64,000 nt of DNA from Saturnia japonica (taxonomy: Eukaryota; Arthropoda; Insecta; Lepidoptera; Saturniidae): NCBI GenBank assembly GCA_033032175.1, contig CM065316.1, positions 8,402,115 through 8,466,114 on the forward strand, read 5' to 3'. Shown here in pieces: positions 25,705 through 37,539 of the stretch. Under the pieces are notes generated by a model. That model made no database searches and was not told the origin of the DNA. It saw only the letters and a program-made list of their open reading frames with translations. Positions within the stretch are counted from its first letter, which is position 1; each line of letters starts with the position of its first letter. The position numbers and the translations under genes were made by a program.

Positions 25705-25935
25705 AAGCAATTATGGCACAATGGTAGCGTGTACGGATACCGCGTCGATTGAGGTAAGTTCGAATCCCTGCAATGAGCCTAAGCTATCACTGAAGGAAAA
25801 CATGGTGTAGAAACCATAGCATGGTGGTAGCTTCCCTTGAGAGCCAGTCTCCGCTCCCCCACTAGGCTTAGCGTATTATCATCTTGGACTACATAATCTA
25901 TAAATATCAGGTGAGATTATAACCAAACGCTAAAC
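25705..25935 (+). mobile_element. tRNA-derived SINE, family A (copy 2, best promoter)
   Basis: It has an A box TGGCACAATGGTAG at 25713-25726 and a consensus B box AGTTCGAATCCC at 25757-25768. The family body follows (CTATCACTGAAGGAAAACAT, CATGGTGGTAG, TTGAGAGCCAGT) and the copy ends AGGTGAGATTATAACCAAAC near 25935. It keeps the most canonical B box of the four copies and so is the best candidate to have been transcribed recently. The tail lacks a long poly(A). Confidence 0.85.
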
Positions 25936-28900
25936 CTATAATGAACAGAAAAAATTGTTTGTGTAGCACCGTACACGTTATAATAGATAAACTTTTTAAA
26001 AAGAGAGACGCGGATAGCCTAAATTGTGTATTAGATATACAATGGATAGTTGTATTTTCCCTTCTATCTACGTTATATTTTACTTCTCTCTTATGTAATG
26101 ATATAATAAATGCTTAAACGTGATGTGGCCTTGAAATTTTACTCTCAATACTTGTCTAAATATCAAATCGCCGCATCGCCTATGAAGTGTCACTTCAAAA
26201 ATATTCATTATGAATTAATATTAAGAGCGAGTCGTTTATTGAAATAATAATAATAAAGCAAATGACACCACGATCAATTGTTAGTTTATTTATAAAATAT
26301 GCGCCTATAGCTTATCAAATAACGGAGCAAATAGCTAGTCCACTTTCGTCGAAGCATGCCTCACCCGTGTCGGTACATCGCGAAAGCAACGGATCTAAAG
26401 CATTTGCGGTTTCCTACAATTGAATATTATGCGGTTTCATATCAGTACCACACTTTACTTTCTCACGTGATTATCTTTACAGACTTTATAGGTTTCATAA
26501 AATTTATATTAATATTTGCTAATACCTATTTATACAGACTAGTGATTGCCCAGTGGTCGATTTTCATGAAAATTTTAAGTTTGAACATTATTGAAGTTCT
26601 TTTGTCAAACAGTAGGTATATTATATACCAATATTTATATCATATAAAATTCACAGTTCAAACACTTCTAAGGCCTATTATATACTATGTTATTTCTCTT
26701 TCCCACAGTCAATCTATATAATATCATACATCTATGGTTCTCATCATGAAACTCATTTGGTCAATTTGTCAGTTATTATTAATGGTAACATTTTAAAATT
26801 CTTTGGCGCCAAATCTTTACTCTGTGTGACTTTTTGATATTACGTATTTAATATTGGGAGTATGGAAGTAAATAATGAAAGATTAATTTAATACAGTATT
26901 AACGAATATTGTATATACATTTTTACTTTCTACACTCCTTCTCCATATAAATTTGAATTATGCCAAATCACACATTCCTCCGTGCATGCAAATTTTTTTA
27001 AAAGAAGTCTGAAGTATTTTTTTCACGTATCTATTAAATACTTAGATTCCAACTCCAATATATCCAAGCTATAACTTGTAATAAAACTTCGTCAAACTTA
27101 TTGTTATTCTCATGAGAAAAAAAGCCTTTAAATGGGAAGTAAAGGTTTTACAACTTTCAATAACAGTTAATAACTTTTTACATTTAGTATTCAGTATCTT
27201 TTTAATATAATAATAAAAAGTACCTATCATCTGAGTTAGTAACTTAGTAACAACGTAACTGAAAGATTCTAGAACTATAGAAAATAACGTAGAGATATCA
27301 TTTACAACAGACTTTATGTGATATTAATGTAAATTAAATCTGCAATATTCGATTAGATCTTATTAGAAATTCTTGCAATATCGGATGCTTAGTTTTATTA
27401 TTAATCAAATAGCATATAACTTTGATTTCAATGGCGTACTACATCTTAATAATGGGTAAACAATAATAATTTTGTTCGTGGTAAATTCTATTATATTTGT
27501 ATTTCCCACAGTTAGGTACTACCACGCACCCGAGCACCTAAAAACCTTAGAATTGATTTAAACAATAATATTTAAAAGCAAATTATGAAAAACATGTAAC
27601 TAATAAGCGAGAGAAAAATCCTACATATGATTCTAATTGAGAAATAACTTTTTTAGTACTATAAACGATGAGCAAAAACTAAAATACAGTTTATGTTAAT
27701 AACAAAATTTAAAAATAATAAATAAAGAACTAAATTTCACAATTTAAGGTATTAACTCAACCACATCAACAAATAATTAATATATCAAAGTATATTATTA
27801 GTAACCCGAAGACAGCTTGAATTAGATATAAGTATCTTTTCCTTAGTGTTTAATATTATAATAGAATAATTTAGATTCCTGATAAAGTCATTGGAAGCGT
27901 CAAAACGCTGCATGTTACATTAAAGTATGCTAATATGCAAATGTTATAGATAAAAGAAGGTTGTAAGATAGTTAAGTTAACGATGCAAAGCGACGTATTG
28001 CGGGAGCGGGCATGGTCGCGGACATCCAGATGCTAATTTATTAAACTAGTTTTAAATGGAGACACACTTCACTAACACCACGATAAGCTGAGTACCTACT
28101 CATTTTTCTTTATGAACTTACTGTATTTGAAAAATAATCAACGTATGTTGTTCCTATTGCAAAAATATTTTATAATGGAAAGTAATTCAAAAAATTGAAT
28201 GGCCATAATTTATTAAATCGGTAGTACAAAAAAAATAGTCTCAAATGGTACAAATTTTATTTATTCAGATAGCCCAAATCAGATGAAATAATAAACAATT
28301 TTAACAGCATGATTATATAGAAATTATGCAAAAAAAACTAAGTGTAATGAACATAGTGATAGATCCAGAACGTATTTAGACATTCTCTACGGTAAACCAA
28401 AACAGCCGTTTTTGAGTCAATTCCGGACATACAAACAGACAGACAGAACTACAGTCTTGTTAATATAAATAAAAGAAATTTTGTACGTATACATTTTGTA
28501 CCTTAATACAATGTAGGTAATCTTTATTTATCCCATGTTGAGTAAAAACGAATTCTCTTCGTAGCACTGGTTATATTGATAGTTTCATGTGATGTTGTTT
28601 ATAATTATTAACATTATAAAGTTTTTATAATATCAAACTGTGAATATTTCCGCTATTTTCCAAAAGTCAACTTTTGTAAATTTCAAGGTTTTGTATGTTA
28701 TAAATAAAATTATTATGGTATAACATTTCGGCAGCATATTAACAGAACCTGTATAATTATTTTTTAAGAGCGAAAAATTATTTTTAATGTTAATTATTTA
28801 AAAATTACTACACTGACCAACTGCCGACAATTTTTAAGTTTATTAATTACACCTTATATTTATTCGGTTATTTTATGAAAGGATCGCGCGATGTGAAGAG

Positions 28901-31900
28901 GGATTTACTTCAAACATTAGTCTTGAGTTGACAACGACGTAGTATAAATATTTTGTTTAACAATATAATTTACTTCAATTACAAATATTATCGAAAACTG
29001 TTTGAATAAAATATTTGAAATAAGTGTTAATATGATCTAAATTAGAGTCTTTGATCAATTGTAGTAAATTTGCAATGTAAGCTAACATTATGCATTATGA
29101 TGAAAGGTATACTGTCACAAAACCGCACCTTCAGAACTTCATCCCTGGGTTCAACCTATATATGCCGTTCTACTATCATATGATACTATGGTATGGTTAT
29201 GGTATGGTATACATTTATGTATTTTAGTTCATGGGTATCTAATAAATAAAGCGCATCGCCTAGAACTGCGTTCTTGCTTGACGTTAGCTGTAGATAGTTA
29301 CGTACTCCATTGATCATTTAAGTTAAACTTCTTTTAGGACGGTGTGAATTGAATTTTATGAAACGAAAATGCGAAAAAGAGATAGCTATAAATGTATATA
29401 CAGGTTTTAGGCTATGATAGAATGAGATAGAATGTGTTTCTATATAGTTTCCATATCCTTCACCTATTCTTAATGCAATCAAAATATGTACAAAGAGAGA
29501 GGGATTCTTAATTACTATTGTACATACTTTATAAATAAATAGATCTTAATGTGATTGTCTATTAAAGTAATTTTTATGAACCAACTGATAAATCTTGAAT
29601 CACAGATCTTCCTAGGACTTTAGTGTATTAAATAGATTGTTATAATTTTACCAAATATTTGCACATAAATCAGAAGAAAATATGTTCTCTAGTTCTAGCT
29701 GTAAACAAATTGTGACATTTTTGCAAAACGACTTAGTGGTTTTCTCACGTTATATTTGGCCATTCCCATGATGGTTATCACAAAGTGACCATACACGGTA
29801 TTAGTAACAATCTCCCCATTCTTTATGCCCTGTTTGCAAATGATACATATTTGTTTATCTAACATTAAAATCTATGCTATTTTCAGAAGCTACACACTAA
29901 TAAGGTTGTCAAAAAAAAACATAATAATATAGATTTATATTAGGTTTCTAACTCGCGCTATACATAGATGCCGTTGGCATACTATAACCAATCGGCTATC
30001 GAAATCACTCCGAAATCGGCGTACTCGAGTCAGTGTTATTCCGATAACGCTTTCACGATGACAAGCAGTGTATTTTATTAAATAATCCAAAGATAATGCC
30101 AGTATCCGTAATGAATCTATGTAAAAATAATAATACAATAAATATTAAAGATGCTGGGCTGGGATCACATGCTATCAGTAAGTATTAAATAATGTTATAG
30201 TTTCAACGTAAAAATATTAAATGGCGGCATTCAGTACTACCGCGTAATGCGCAACAACCAGTTTCCACATTGTTAAGATTTTATATTTATGTCACTAATT
30301 ATATTTTTACCAACTTCAGAACAAAAGGACGATCCTTCAGAACTAAAGGAGGATTTACAATCAATCGGTACCCTTGTAATATCGATCAAATTACCAATAC
30401 TATTATTATTGTGTACTGTTCTTTTACATATTAATATTATAGGTATGTATGTTTGACAAGGTGTATCTCGGAACTTAAGTACTGAACCGATTTTAATGAA
30501 CCTCTTTCGATCAATTAGATATAATTTTAGCGTTTTTTTTTATTATTAATAGTTATTTACCGTTTACTACAAACCGGAAAATGATCGGCCTAGTTTAAAA
30601 AAAATGTTTTATTAATTTTTGGTAGGCTTGTTAGTTTTCGATGCATCTTATTTTTTTAGGCTTCAAGCTACCACCACACAAATTTTATAAAATTCGGTTC
30701 AAGTTTAATCATTATTACTCATTTTTTTCTTGTTTTATGTTTCCTGTGAAACTATTACTTTGATCCAATGAACTATAGCATAGTAATGCTATAAATGCTG
30801 CAGAATCCACAGCTCGCTCTTGGTAAGTTTTGTTATAAATATTCTAAAAAATGTATGTAAAAGGAGATTTAATTTATATCGCCATAAAACATACATTATT
30901 TTTAAAGGTAAAACTACTAAACAAAATTAGCTGTCAAGGTAAAATTATGACTGGATAGATGAATAAATAGTGGGCTTTGTCTATCAACTGTTGTTCAGTA
31001 TATTTGTGCGTTGATTAGCATATTCTGTTATATTTGTTGCGTTTTTTCTAGCACAAGTTGTGTGCTCTTTTATTCTCTCAAAACACAATATTCACACGTA
31101 TAAATAAATCCTATTTTTTATATTTTATTAGCAATAATATGATATATTATGTATCAATAATTAGGTAAGTTTATTATTTTACAAACAATCTAAACATCAT
31201 ACAGAGAATATATTGACACATTTTCCATTCATTTATTATTCATCATTTATGTATTTTAAGCTATATTCATTACATTTATTTGATCATTGGTTTGTATAAA
31301 ATATTTTTCCTATTAATAGGGTAGAGTTTATAAGTTCACAACAATATTTCTTTCATGCACACTAGCATTATTTCAAATAGTCACTATGAACAGCGAAATG
31401 AAGTTGGCGTATTCTAGGATCTATTGTTTGTAGGTAGCGCGGCATCTTGTTGAAGCAACGTGGAAATTAATAATAAATCTATGTATAGTAAAGACATTTT
31501 AAGCAAAATGAGGTTATATGCAAGACAATATTAGTCAACGACTTTTCTGTAAGTAATTCTCATTTATTTAGAAGACCAAGTTCCTAAGTAGAACTTGCAT
31601 TGTTATTTTATTTTGACCACAAAGTAACAAAACAAAAATAAAATAAAATACCAAATTCTTTATTATTATTTAGCTAAATTTAGCTAAATAAAGTAACTAT
31701 ATTTCATTTCGGAGTTACGTTGAGTTTATCAAAACTGCCACCATTTCAGAATAAAATTCTACTGTGAAGAATAGTCGGAGAGAAATTAATTCTAATATGT
31801 TATTAAGTTATTACAGTATAGTTAATATCACACGAATTCAGTTAATGTTGAACATTCTTAAAAATTTTAAAAACATCTGTTCTGTGTTTCTTGTAAGTGA

Positions 31901-32779
31901 CGAAAAAATAAAGAACAAATTTTACGTAGGCAAAATATAACTGCGTTATGTAATAAGGAGTTAATAGAGATATCCCTCATAAAGAGAACACGCACCATCT
32001 CTATTATGCTAATGTATCGTTATAGTAAAACTCGACTTGAAGATAAAACTCGAAAAACAACAACAGGGCGGGAAAATTAAATAATCATCCATCATTTGAC
32101 TTCGAAAGTCTTTACCTAGATATATAAAATTGCAAATAATATTGTTCAGTTTGTTATAGGCCTTTTAGGTAATATATAAGCTAATGTTAGATGTGAAAAG
32201 AGCTTTTAAAAAAGGTTAGTTTCAACAAGCAACTGCCAAACCACACTAATGAATATTTGGAATACATTTTCAACGTGAGAATAGCAGCTATGCAAGACGC
32301 AATATATCCTATCACCATGCCATGGCGTGAAAAGGATTTTATCTTATTGAACACTCGAAATCACTGTTAGTCTTAGCAGCGTCGTAACCCAATGCTGTAC
32401 ACAATATCATAACACTTTTAATAGCCGTATAACTAGTTTACCATGCCACTCCTATATAGGAGCCAGGCAAGGCAGCAATGTTCCTTTTACTGTGTTCCGA
32501 ATCTAAGGGTGTGTTCAAAACATGCACTGGTATTCAAGTCACTTCAACTCTGTCCTCTGAGCAACATCATCACCCAAACTCATCCCTACAAATATCACTG
32601 CAGTTCTAATTATTTCATTAAATTCTGCAGTGATCACTTATAAAAATTAGTACCACTCAGTAATTCAGTTACCTACTACTCATTCTCATAAAAAATTGTG
32701 TGATAAAATGTAAAGATATATGAATACGAATGATGTATCTGAAAAATCGTATGTTTGTGTGACAATATACATATTACTT
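25936..32779. other. Long A+T-rich non-coding stretch
   Basis: Nothing I can call as a gene in 6.8 kb. A minus-oriented transposon-like scrap lies near 28350-28460 (AACAGCCGTTTTTGAGTCAA, ACAAACAGACAGACAGAAC). A diverged module E-like piece is near 30450-30540. A palindromic TTTAGCTAAATTTAGCTAAA lies near 31670-31690, and an inverted pair TCACTGCAG/CTGCAGTGA at 32595-32603/32625-32633. The 121-codon frame at 26356-26721 is considered chance. Confidence 0.5.
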
Positions 32780-32985
32780 GTGCCCCGCGGATTCACCCGT
32801 GTTAAATTTATTGTAATCGACCAACTCTCCACCGCACCACTGCACCCGTACTGTCACTTTCCGTACTTATCTACTGTTTTCCAGATTGATTGACGTTCAT
32901 AGTCACTGTTATGTTCCTTAGAGTCGTAACGTGAATGGCCTTCCTCAATAAATAGGCTATAAAATGCAAAAGGGGAGTATAGTTT
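32780..32985 (+). repeat. Dispersed repeat, module C (copy 2)
   Basis: It starts with TTGTGCCCCGCGGATTCACC and CGTGTTAAATTT, then has GACCAACTCTCC, CCGTACTTATCTACTG, GATTGATTGACGTTCATAGT and CTCAATAAATAGGCTATAAA. The same phrases in the same order occur at 47705-47990. No coding content. Confidence 0.65.
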
Positions 32986-34540
32986 TTTGTATAAACCTAC
33001 ACGTATTATCCAATCCGCAGATTGCTAAAGAGGCAACATTCCACATCAATTACTGTAAATACCGATCTGAACCGATGTATTCATCTCAGTATTAATGGTT
33101 TTACCGAGATAATTATCGAGAACCAATGTTCCAATAATTACGGGGAAGTTTTCTGTGAATTAAATCAGAAAATATCCTTTTAAAACAGTTATTATAAACA
33201 GTTTCAATCATCATTTCAATGTTCTGTAAGCTATATCCGAGTTCACATCGTATATCAGGTATCGAAATGACACAAATAGTAGTTACAAATATTACTTAAA
33301 TGTGAAGGAAAATTGAAAAGGGGAGTATTGTAGAGAAGACAAAAGATCAAAGCAACAGATAGCTTAAAGCAAATTAAAAAAAGAAAGAAGAGTGTTGTGT
33401 AAAAAAGAAGTTGTAATCCTGCAGTTGACTAATAATGTTCATAACGATGATGAAACAGTTTTAAAATGAACACAAGAAACATTAAAATCATAGCAAATTA
33501 AAAACAAAATACATACATATAGCAGACATAGAAGATAAAAATGTGTTCTTCGCCAGTTTTTGAGATACATAAGGTTGAAGCGGCATAGACCATGTTTAGT
33601 TAATACAATAGAAAATTACTTTTACGACAATTAGCCTAATGGTATTGTCGATTGTCAAATTATCGTAGGAAATTTCTGTTTCGTCACGTATAAGCAAACA
33701 ATCGAAAAATTATTGTTACGTGATCAGTCCGACCGGTTGTACAGTCGAGAACCACTCACAAAACATAGCGAAACACAGAAACCGAGTTGCTTCAAATCAC
33801 GAAGCACTCACGCGTAAAGTGATTGGAAAAAAAATGTTATCAATTTTCGTTTTTATCTATTTACTTAACACAGTTTACAAAAATCACACAATTGCTTTTA
33901 CATCCATTTGCGCGAAAGCCAAAATAAATGGTACCAAACACAATACTTGTACATTTAAAACGTTTAACGTCTATCAAGTGATTTAAGGTTCTAATTACTC
34001 TATTTAATACTTTTAACGTTTATATAACTAAAATATCAATACTTCAAACTGCAAATAAAATCTGGTTTTCCTTTATTAATACAGTTTTAGTTTTAATTAC
34101 TCCATTTTGCAGATATTTTTTTATCGTGTCAAATTAAAATGTAGCTGTTATATAAATGAAATATACACGTAAACATACATAACATAATTATTATAAAAAA
34201 TATTGAGAAATATTACATAAACAATTAAACATTGCTGTAAATTACACTAAAACTTAAATCATATCGAAAACAATAACACATTACTAAAATTTAAATATGT
34301 ACAATGTACATATAGTTCCACATTAATTATTCTTTGTTTAAGTCATTATTTATATCATATCATCCTCGTCATTTAAAACTCGTAAGCATAATTTCGTTTG
34401 GCCGTTTCATGAGTCCTCGTACAAATATTCCACTAATGGGTATCGTGATCCTGCATATTATATTGAATATTATAAAGTGTTTTGATATTTATCGCATTTT
34501 GGACGATTATCTAGTGAGTTACTAACTATCCATCAAGCAA
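32986..34540. other. A+T-rich non-coding stretch
   Basis: No gene was recognised. An 88-codon + frame at 33720-33986 lacks any resemblance and splice context. Confidence 0.5.
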
Positions 34541-34544
34541 TCGG

Positions 34545-34975
34545 TAGATTTTCATAGACAACCCTCTCTAGCAAAATGCTAGTTACTAAGACTTCTCATA
34601 ACGTGGCCTAAATACTTCTGTATCTTTCATAGTTTACTACTTCCCTGAGGTTAGATTTGAAAATTGTATCAGAATGCCTCTCAAATGCACTCCAATTCAA
34701 AAGCATCTACATGCTTCTTGTTTGCGGCTTTTTTACTTCAGGTCTGTAAATCATTTCAAATATTAATATTATAACTGTAATGCGCTGATGAGTTTCCTTT
34801 TAGCCGATTGAAATTGACGTAATAATAAACCCCAAATGGTTAAATTCTCAGGACTCCATCATGTCTGAACTTCTACCCACAAACATTACTTTCGTCTCGT
34901 CTCTGTTCATGGTAAGGCTAAGTTCCTCACTGCCTTAATAACTTCTTCATCTCCATTAGGCTTCTAGACAAAAGT
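34545..34975 (-). pseudogene. RTE-type LINE reverse transcriptase, C-terminal remnant
   Basis: The minus strand, read across several frames, gives the thumb and C-terminal region of an RTE-like LINE protein. From about 34911 it reads MNRDETKVMFVGRSSDMMES (the N-x-x-KT-x-VM stretch after the catalytic core). Then comes a piece like KKRIDAFELECI, near 34720-34680 in mixed frames. About 34640-34600 carries the degenerate QKYLGHVM motif typical of the C-terminal 'GHV.R' block. Stops and frameshifts are frequent and the catalytic YADD is not in the retained part. It is an old dead fragment. Assignment is by motif memory; the exact clade is uncertain. Confidence 0.6.
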
Positions 34976-35067
34976 GTTGAATCATAAGCTTATTGAAAAA
35001 TCATTTTACCGTTGAATCAACTTAGAATTCGAATATCCGAAAAAAATATATAGAGTATCAAGACAAT

Positions 35068-35175
35068 ATACCTCAACTGAAATGGTGTTGGGTAGATTAT
35101 TTAGCCAAAAGTGGTGACGGTAGATGGAATAAATTCTGGACGGAGTGGTGGCCGAGAGAGGACAAGTGGAGTGTA
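35068..35175 (+). pseudogene. RTE-type LINE C-terminal fragment
   Basis: One plus frame starting near 35068 reads PQLKWCWVDYLAKSGDGRWN followed by KFWTEWWPRED. This closely matches the C-terminal block of lepidopteran RTE-like proteins, whose usual form is K.W.GH.AR..DGRW...LEWRPR. It stays in frame for about 35 codons before losing resemblance. It lies about 100 bp from, and opposite in orientation to, the fragment at 34545-34975. The two are therefore separate insertions or one rearranged copy. No start, stop or catalytic part is present. Confidence 0.7.
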
Positions 35176-35394
35176 GTCCGGAGAGTGTGTGTGTTCTGGT
35201 TCCTATTCTTCTTCGAGCTTCTGCTTCTCACTATGCAGATTTTTTCCTGTGGTATTTCATGATCAGGGTTGTATCTATTGTGGTTCTTGTTGTAGCAATG
35301 AAAAAAAAACCATAGCATTATTAATTTTAACGTTTCTGATTCATACGAAAGCTTTAAGGTGTAGATATAGTATAGCGCGTGCTCAACGAGAGAA

Positions 35395-35480
35395 TTATAA
35401 CGGAGCGGTGCGGTGCGGCGCGGCGGCTCGGCAGAGCAGAGGCACGCGTCGGACAGAGCATCAATTACCGGCTCGTGATC
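35395..35480. other. CpG-rich island
   Basis: A short G+C- and CpG-rich block (GGAGCGGTGCGGTGCGGCGC and following) ends about 20 bp before ordinary A+T-rich sequence with a TATAAATAAA string at 35499-35508. Similar isolated islands are at 38650-38850, 44385-44455, 51335-51425 and 55590-55680. It could be a conserved regulatory element, a promoter, or the end of an old element. I cannot distinguish these. Confidence 0.35.
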
Positions 35481-35789
35481 GCTCCCGCACTAGAACCAAT
35501 ATAAATAAAACTAGTGTTGCCAATTTACAAGACGTACATTTTAGATTTAAAGATTTTTGAACTAATACTTCTTTGTATCAAAAAGTCTACACTGTAAAGT
35601 TGCTTGCTAAACCCCTCATTTAATGTAGTAAAGATAAGTCATACTCTATTTTATGCATGAAATATTTTAGTAAGTTATTTCTTTTTTATTTAAATAACAA
35701 AAAGAAGAAAATCATATCTTGATTATTTATTTTGATTTAAAAAAGGGATCTTACGCGTATTCGTAAGTACACTCATCTATCTATCTAGT

Positions 35790-36320
35790 AATCTATACAA
35801 TTAATAAAATTGAAGTGTCTGTTTATAATGTCAAAATAATTTTTTTTACTAAATGCATATTAAAATATATATGATACCTATAACGAAAAGCCCATTTTTA
35901 AAATTTTTGTTTGTCTGTCTGTCTGTTTGTTTCGGGTAATCTCCGAAACAAATCTCCGATTTTGACGGGACTCTCACCGATAGATAGCTAATGATATACG
36001 GAGTAACTAAGGCTATTTTTATTTTAGAAAAAAATTAGGGTTCCGCAGAAATAAAAAAAACTTGTCATGGTAAATCAATTCGGCCGCTTAAATGGCTTAT
36101 GCTGAGTAAACTATAAGATATATAGCAAATTAGTGTACACATAATCATAGGCGTTAAAAATGCCAACAAAAAAGTCTGGGAGAGTCTACATCTATCATCT
36201 AAGGAACACCCACAATAAGTATTTTTGTTTTTAAATTAGTCGGGAGGGGGGGGGGCGGAGCAAGATTCGCTCGGGCATTCTGTAGTCACGTGTGCGAAGC
36301 CACGGGCACAACTAGTTTTA
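35790..36320 (-). repeat. Dispersed repeat, module D (copy 2, longest)
   Basis: It runs from AATTAATAAAATTGAAGTGT, through a (TGTC)n-type tract TTTGTCTGTCTGTCTGTTTG and TCTCCGATTTTGACGGGACT, to GAAGCCACGGGCACAACTAG. The 62140-62400 copy repeats its left half almost phrase for phrase, and 21436-21730 repeats its right half inverted. Non-coding. It has a homopolymer G11-type run near 36246-36255. Confidence 0.65.
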
Positions 36321-37369
36321 AATATAATTAGTGAATATGATATCGAGCTTTTACACGTTGGTCTATATTATACTATATGTACAAAAAAAGCTATAAACTG
36401 AGTTATTGCTCCATCTTAGATCGTAACATAATAAATATGGATTGTAGATATTAGGTAAAAAGTGTCCAACTAAAAAAAGCAAATTACAATTCAAAAAACC
36501 CACCAAAATGGTGCTAATGTAGCAAAATGATACTTTTTTTAATAATAATAAGAAAAGCTTGTAAAGTGAAAAGTTGTCTAAATGGGTGAAAATTGAAAAA
36601 TAATAACTTTTATCTTTAAAATGTACGCATTTGCTACCGTGGTGCCACCGTAATTTAACGCTTTTCAGAAACTTTTTCATACATAGATGTAGTGTCTATT
36701 CTAATTTGTTTTTCTCTGTTTAAACTTATTTGATTCCTTATAGGTAGAGCTATTTACAATTTACGTTATCACATTCCGTGTACTCGTCTTTACGTGCTCT
36801 CCAACAGTACCGTCGTTTTTTTAGTATATCTCTTTGGCTTATTCATTCATCAGTCGTCCGTTACTTTTCATTCCTACATAGAAATGGTACTCCTGGTCTC
36901 TACCTTCCATAATAATAAAGGAGTTCACAAACTTACAAAGTTCTTACCTTTGCTGTGCGATGAAGACTTGCAATATCTTTTTGGCCACGCACATGTTCTT
37001 GTTTTCCAATAACGTAGGGTTCTTCGAGCGAAGCATAATTTGTCTCTTGGTGGTCATCTTTATTTTAAATGTAACGGTCTTACTATGGTTACTTTCACGT
37101 GCAAACGTTTTGTACTCTTGGATAAAAAAAGTTTAATTAAATTATTGCATAATATGATAAAATCAGCAAATAGACCGCACGTAAGATACTGTTCAATATC
37201 TTCGGGCTCACAGTTTAAAAAGTGTGTAGTCGGGGAGCCCCGACAGAAATGAAGTTACTGAAAAATAAAATATTATTTAAAAATCAGTTATTTCAATTCA
37301 TAAAGAACAAGCATAAGTAAGCTTTATATATTTTTCTTATTCTTACATTTTTATCAATATTTGTATGTA
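36321..37369. other. Non-coding stretch, slightly richer in longer open frames
   Basis: Open frames of 105 (-), 72 (+) and 70 (+) codons lie between 36363 and 37252, but none shows a recognisable domain, and the 105-codon one is a hydrophobic low-complexity translation. The 36730-37250 part is less A+T-biased than its surroundings and could be a very decayed retroelement. A TCGGGG/CCCCGA hairpin sits at about 37231-37244. Confidence 0.4.
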
Positions 37370-37535
37370 TATTACCTATTGTCTCCAAAACGGCTCGACC
37401 AATTTTAATGAAATTTTCAGACAATCCTCATATTAACCCAGCGGGTGATCCTGTAAAGTTTGGTAGCTATCAGATCGGTGTAACCTATAGACTCAAAATC
37501 TGCACAGCAACGCGTGGCCGGGTTTGCTAATATAC
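37370..37535 (+). repeat. Dispersed TE fragment, module E-like
   Basis: It contains AAAACGGCTCGACCAATTTT then AATGAAATTTTCAGA, and later ACGCGTGGCCGGGTTTGCTA. These are the standard phrases of a common lepidopteran repeat and its 3' tail. Related to 1290-1440 and 51890-52055. Confidence 0.55.
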
Positions 37536-37539
37536 TATA

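Noticed and set aside
26356..26721. 121-codon + frame, hydrophobic
   Set aside because: I considered an orphan membrane protein or chemoreceptor exon. No motif, no splice sites at its edges, and composition is explained by A+T-rich DNA.
35189..35560. 123-codon + frame across the CpG-rich island
   Set aside because: Its start is in another frame from the adjacent LINE remnant, its composition changes abruptly across the island, and no domain is visible.
36363..36680. 105-codon minus frame, L/F/Y-rich
   Set aside because: Low-complexity hydrophobic translation without signal, domain or neighbouring exon support.
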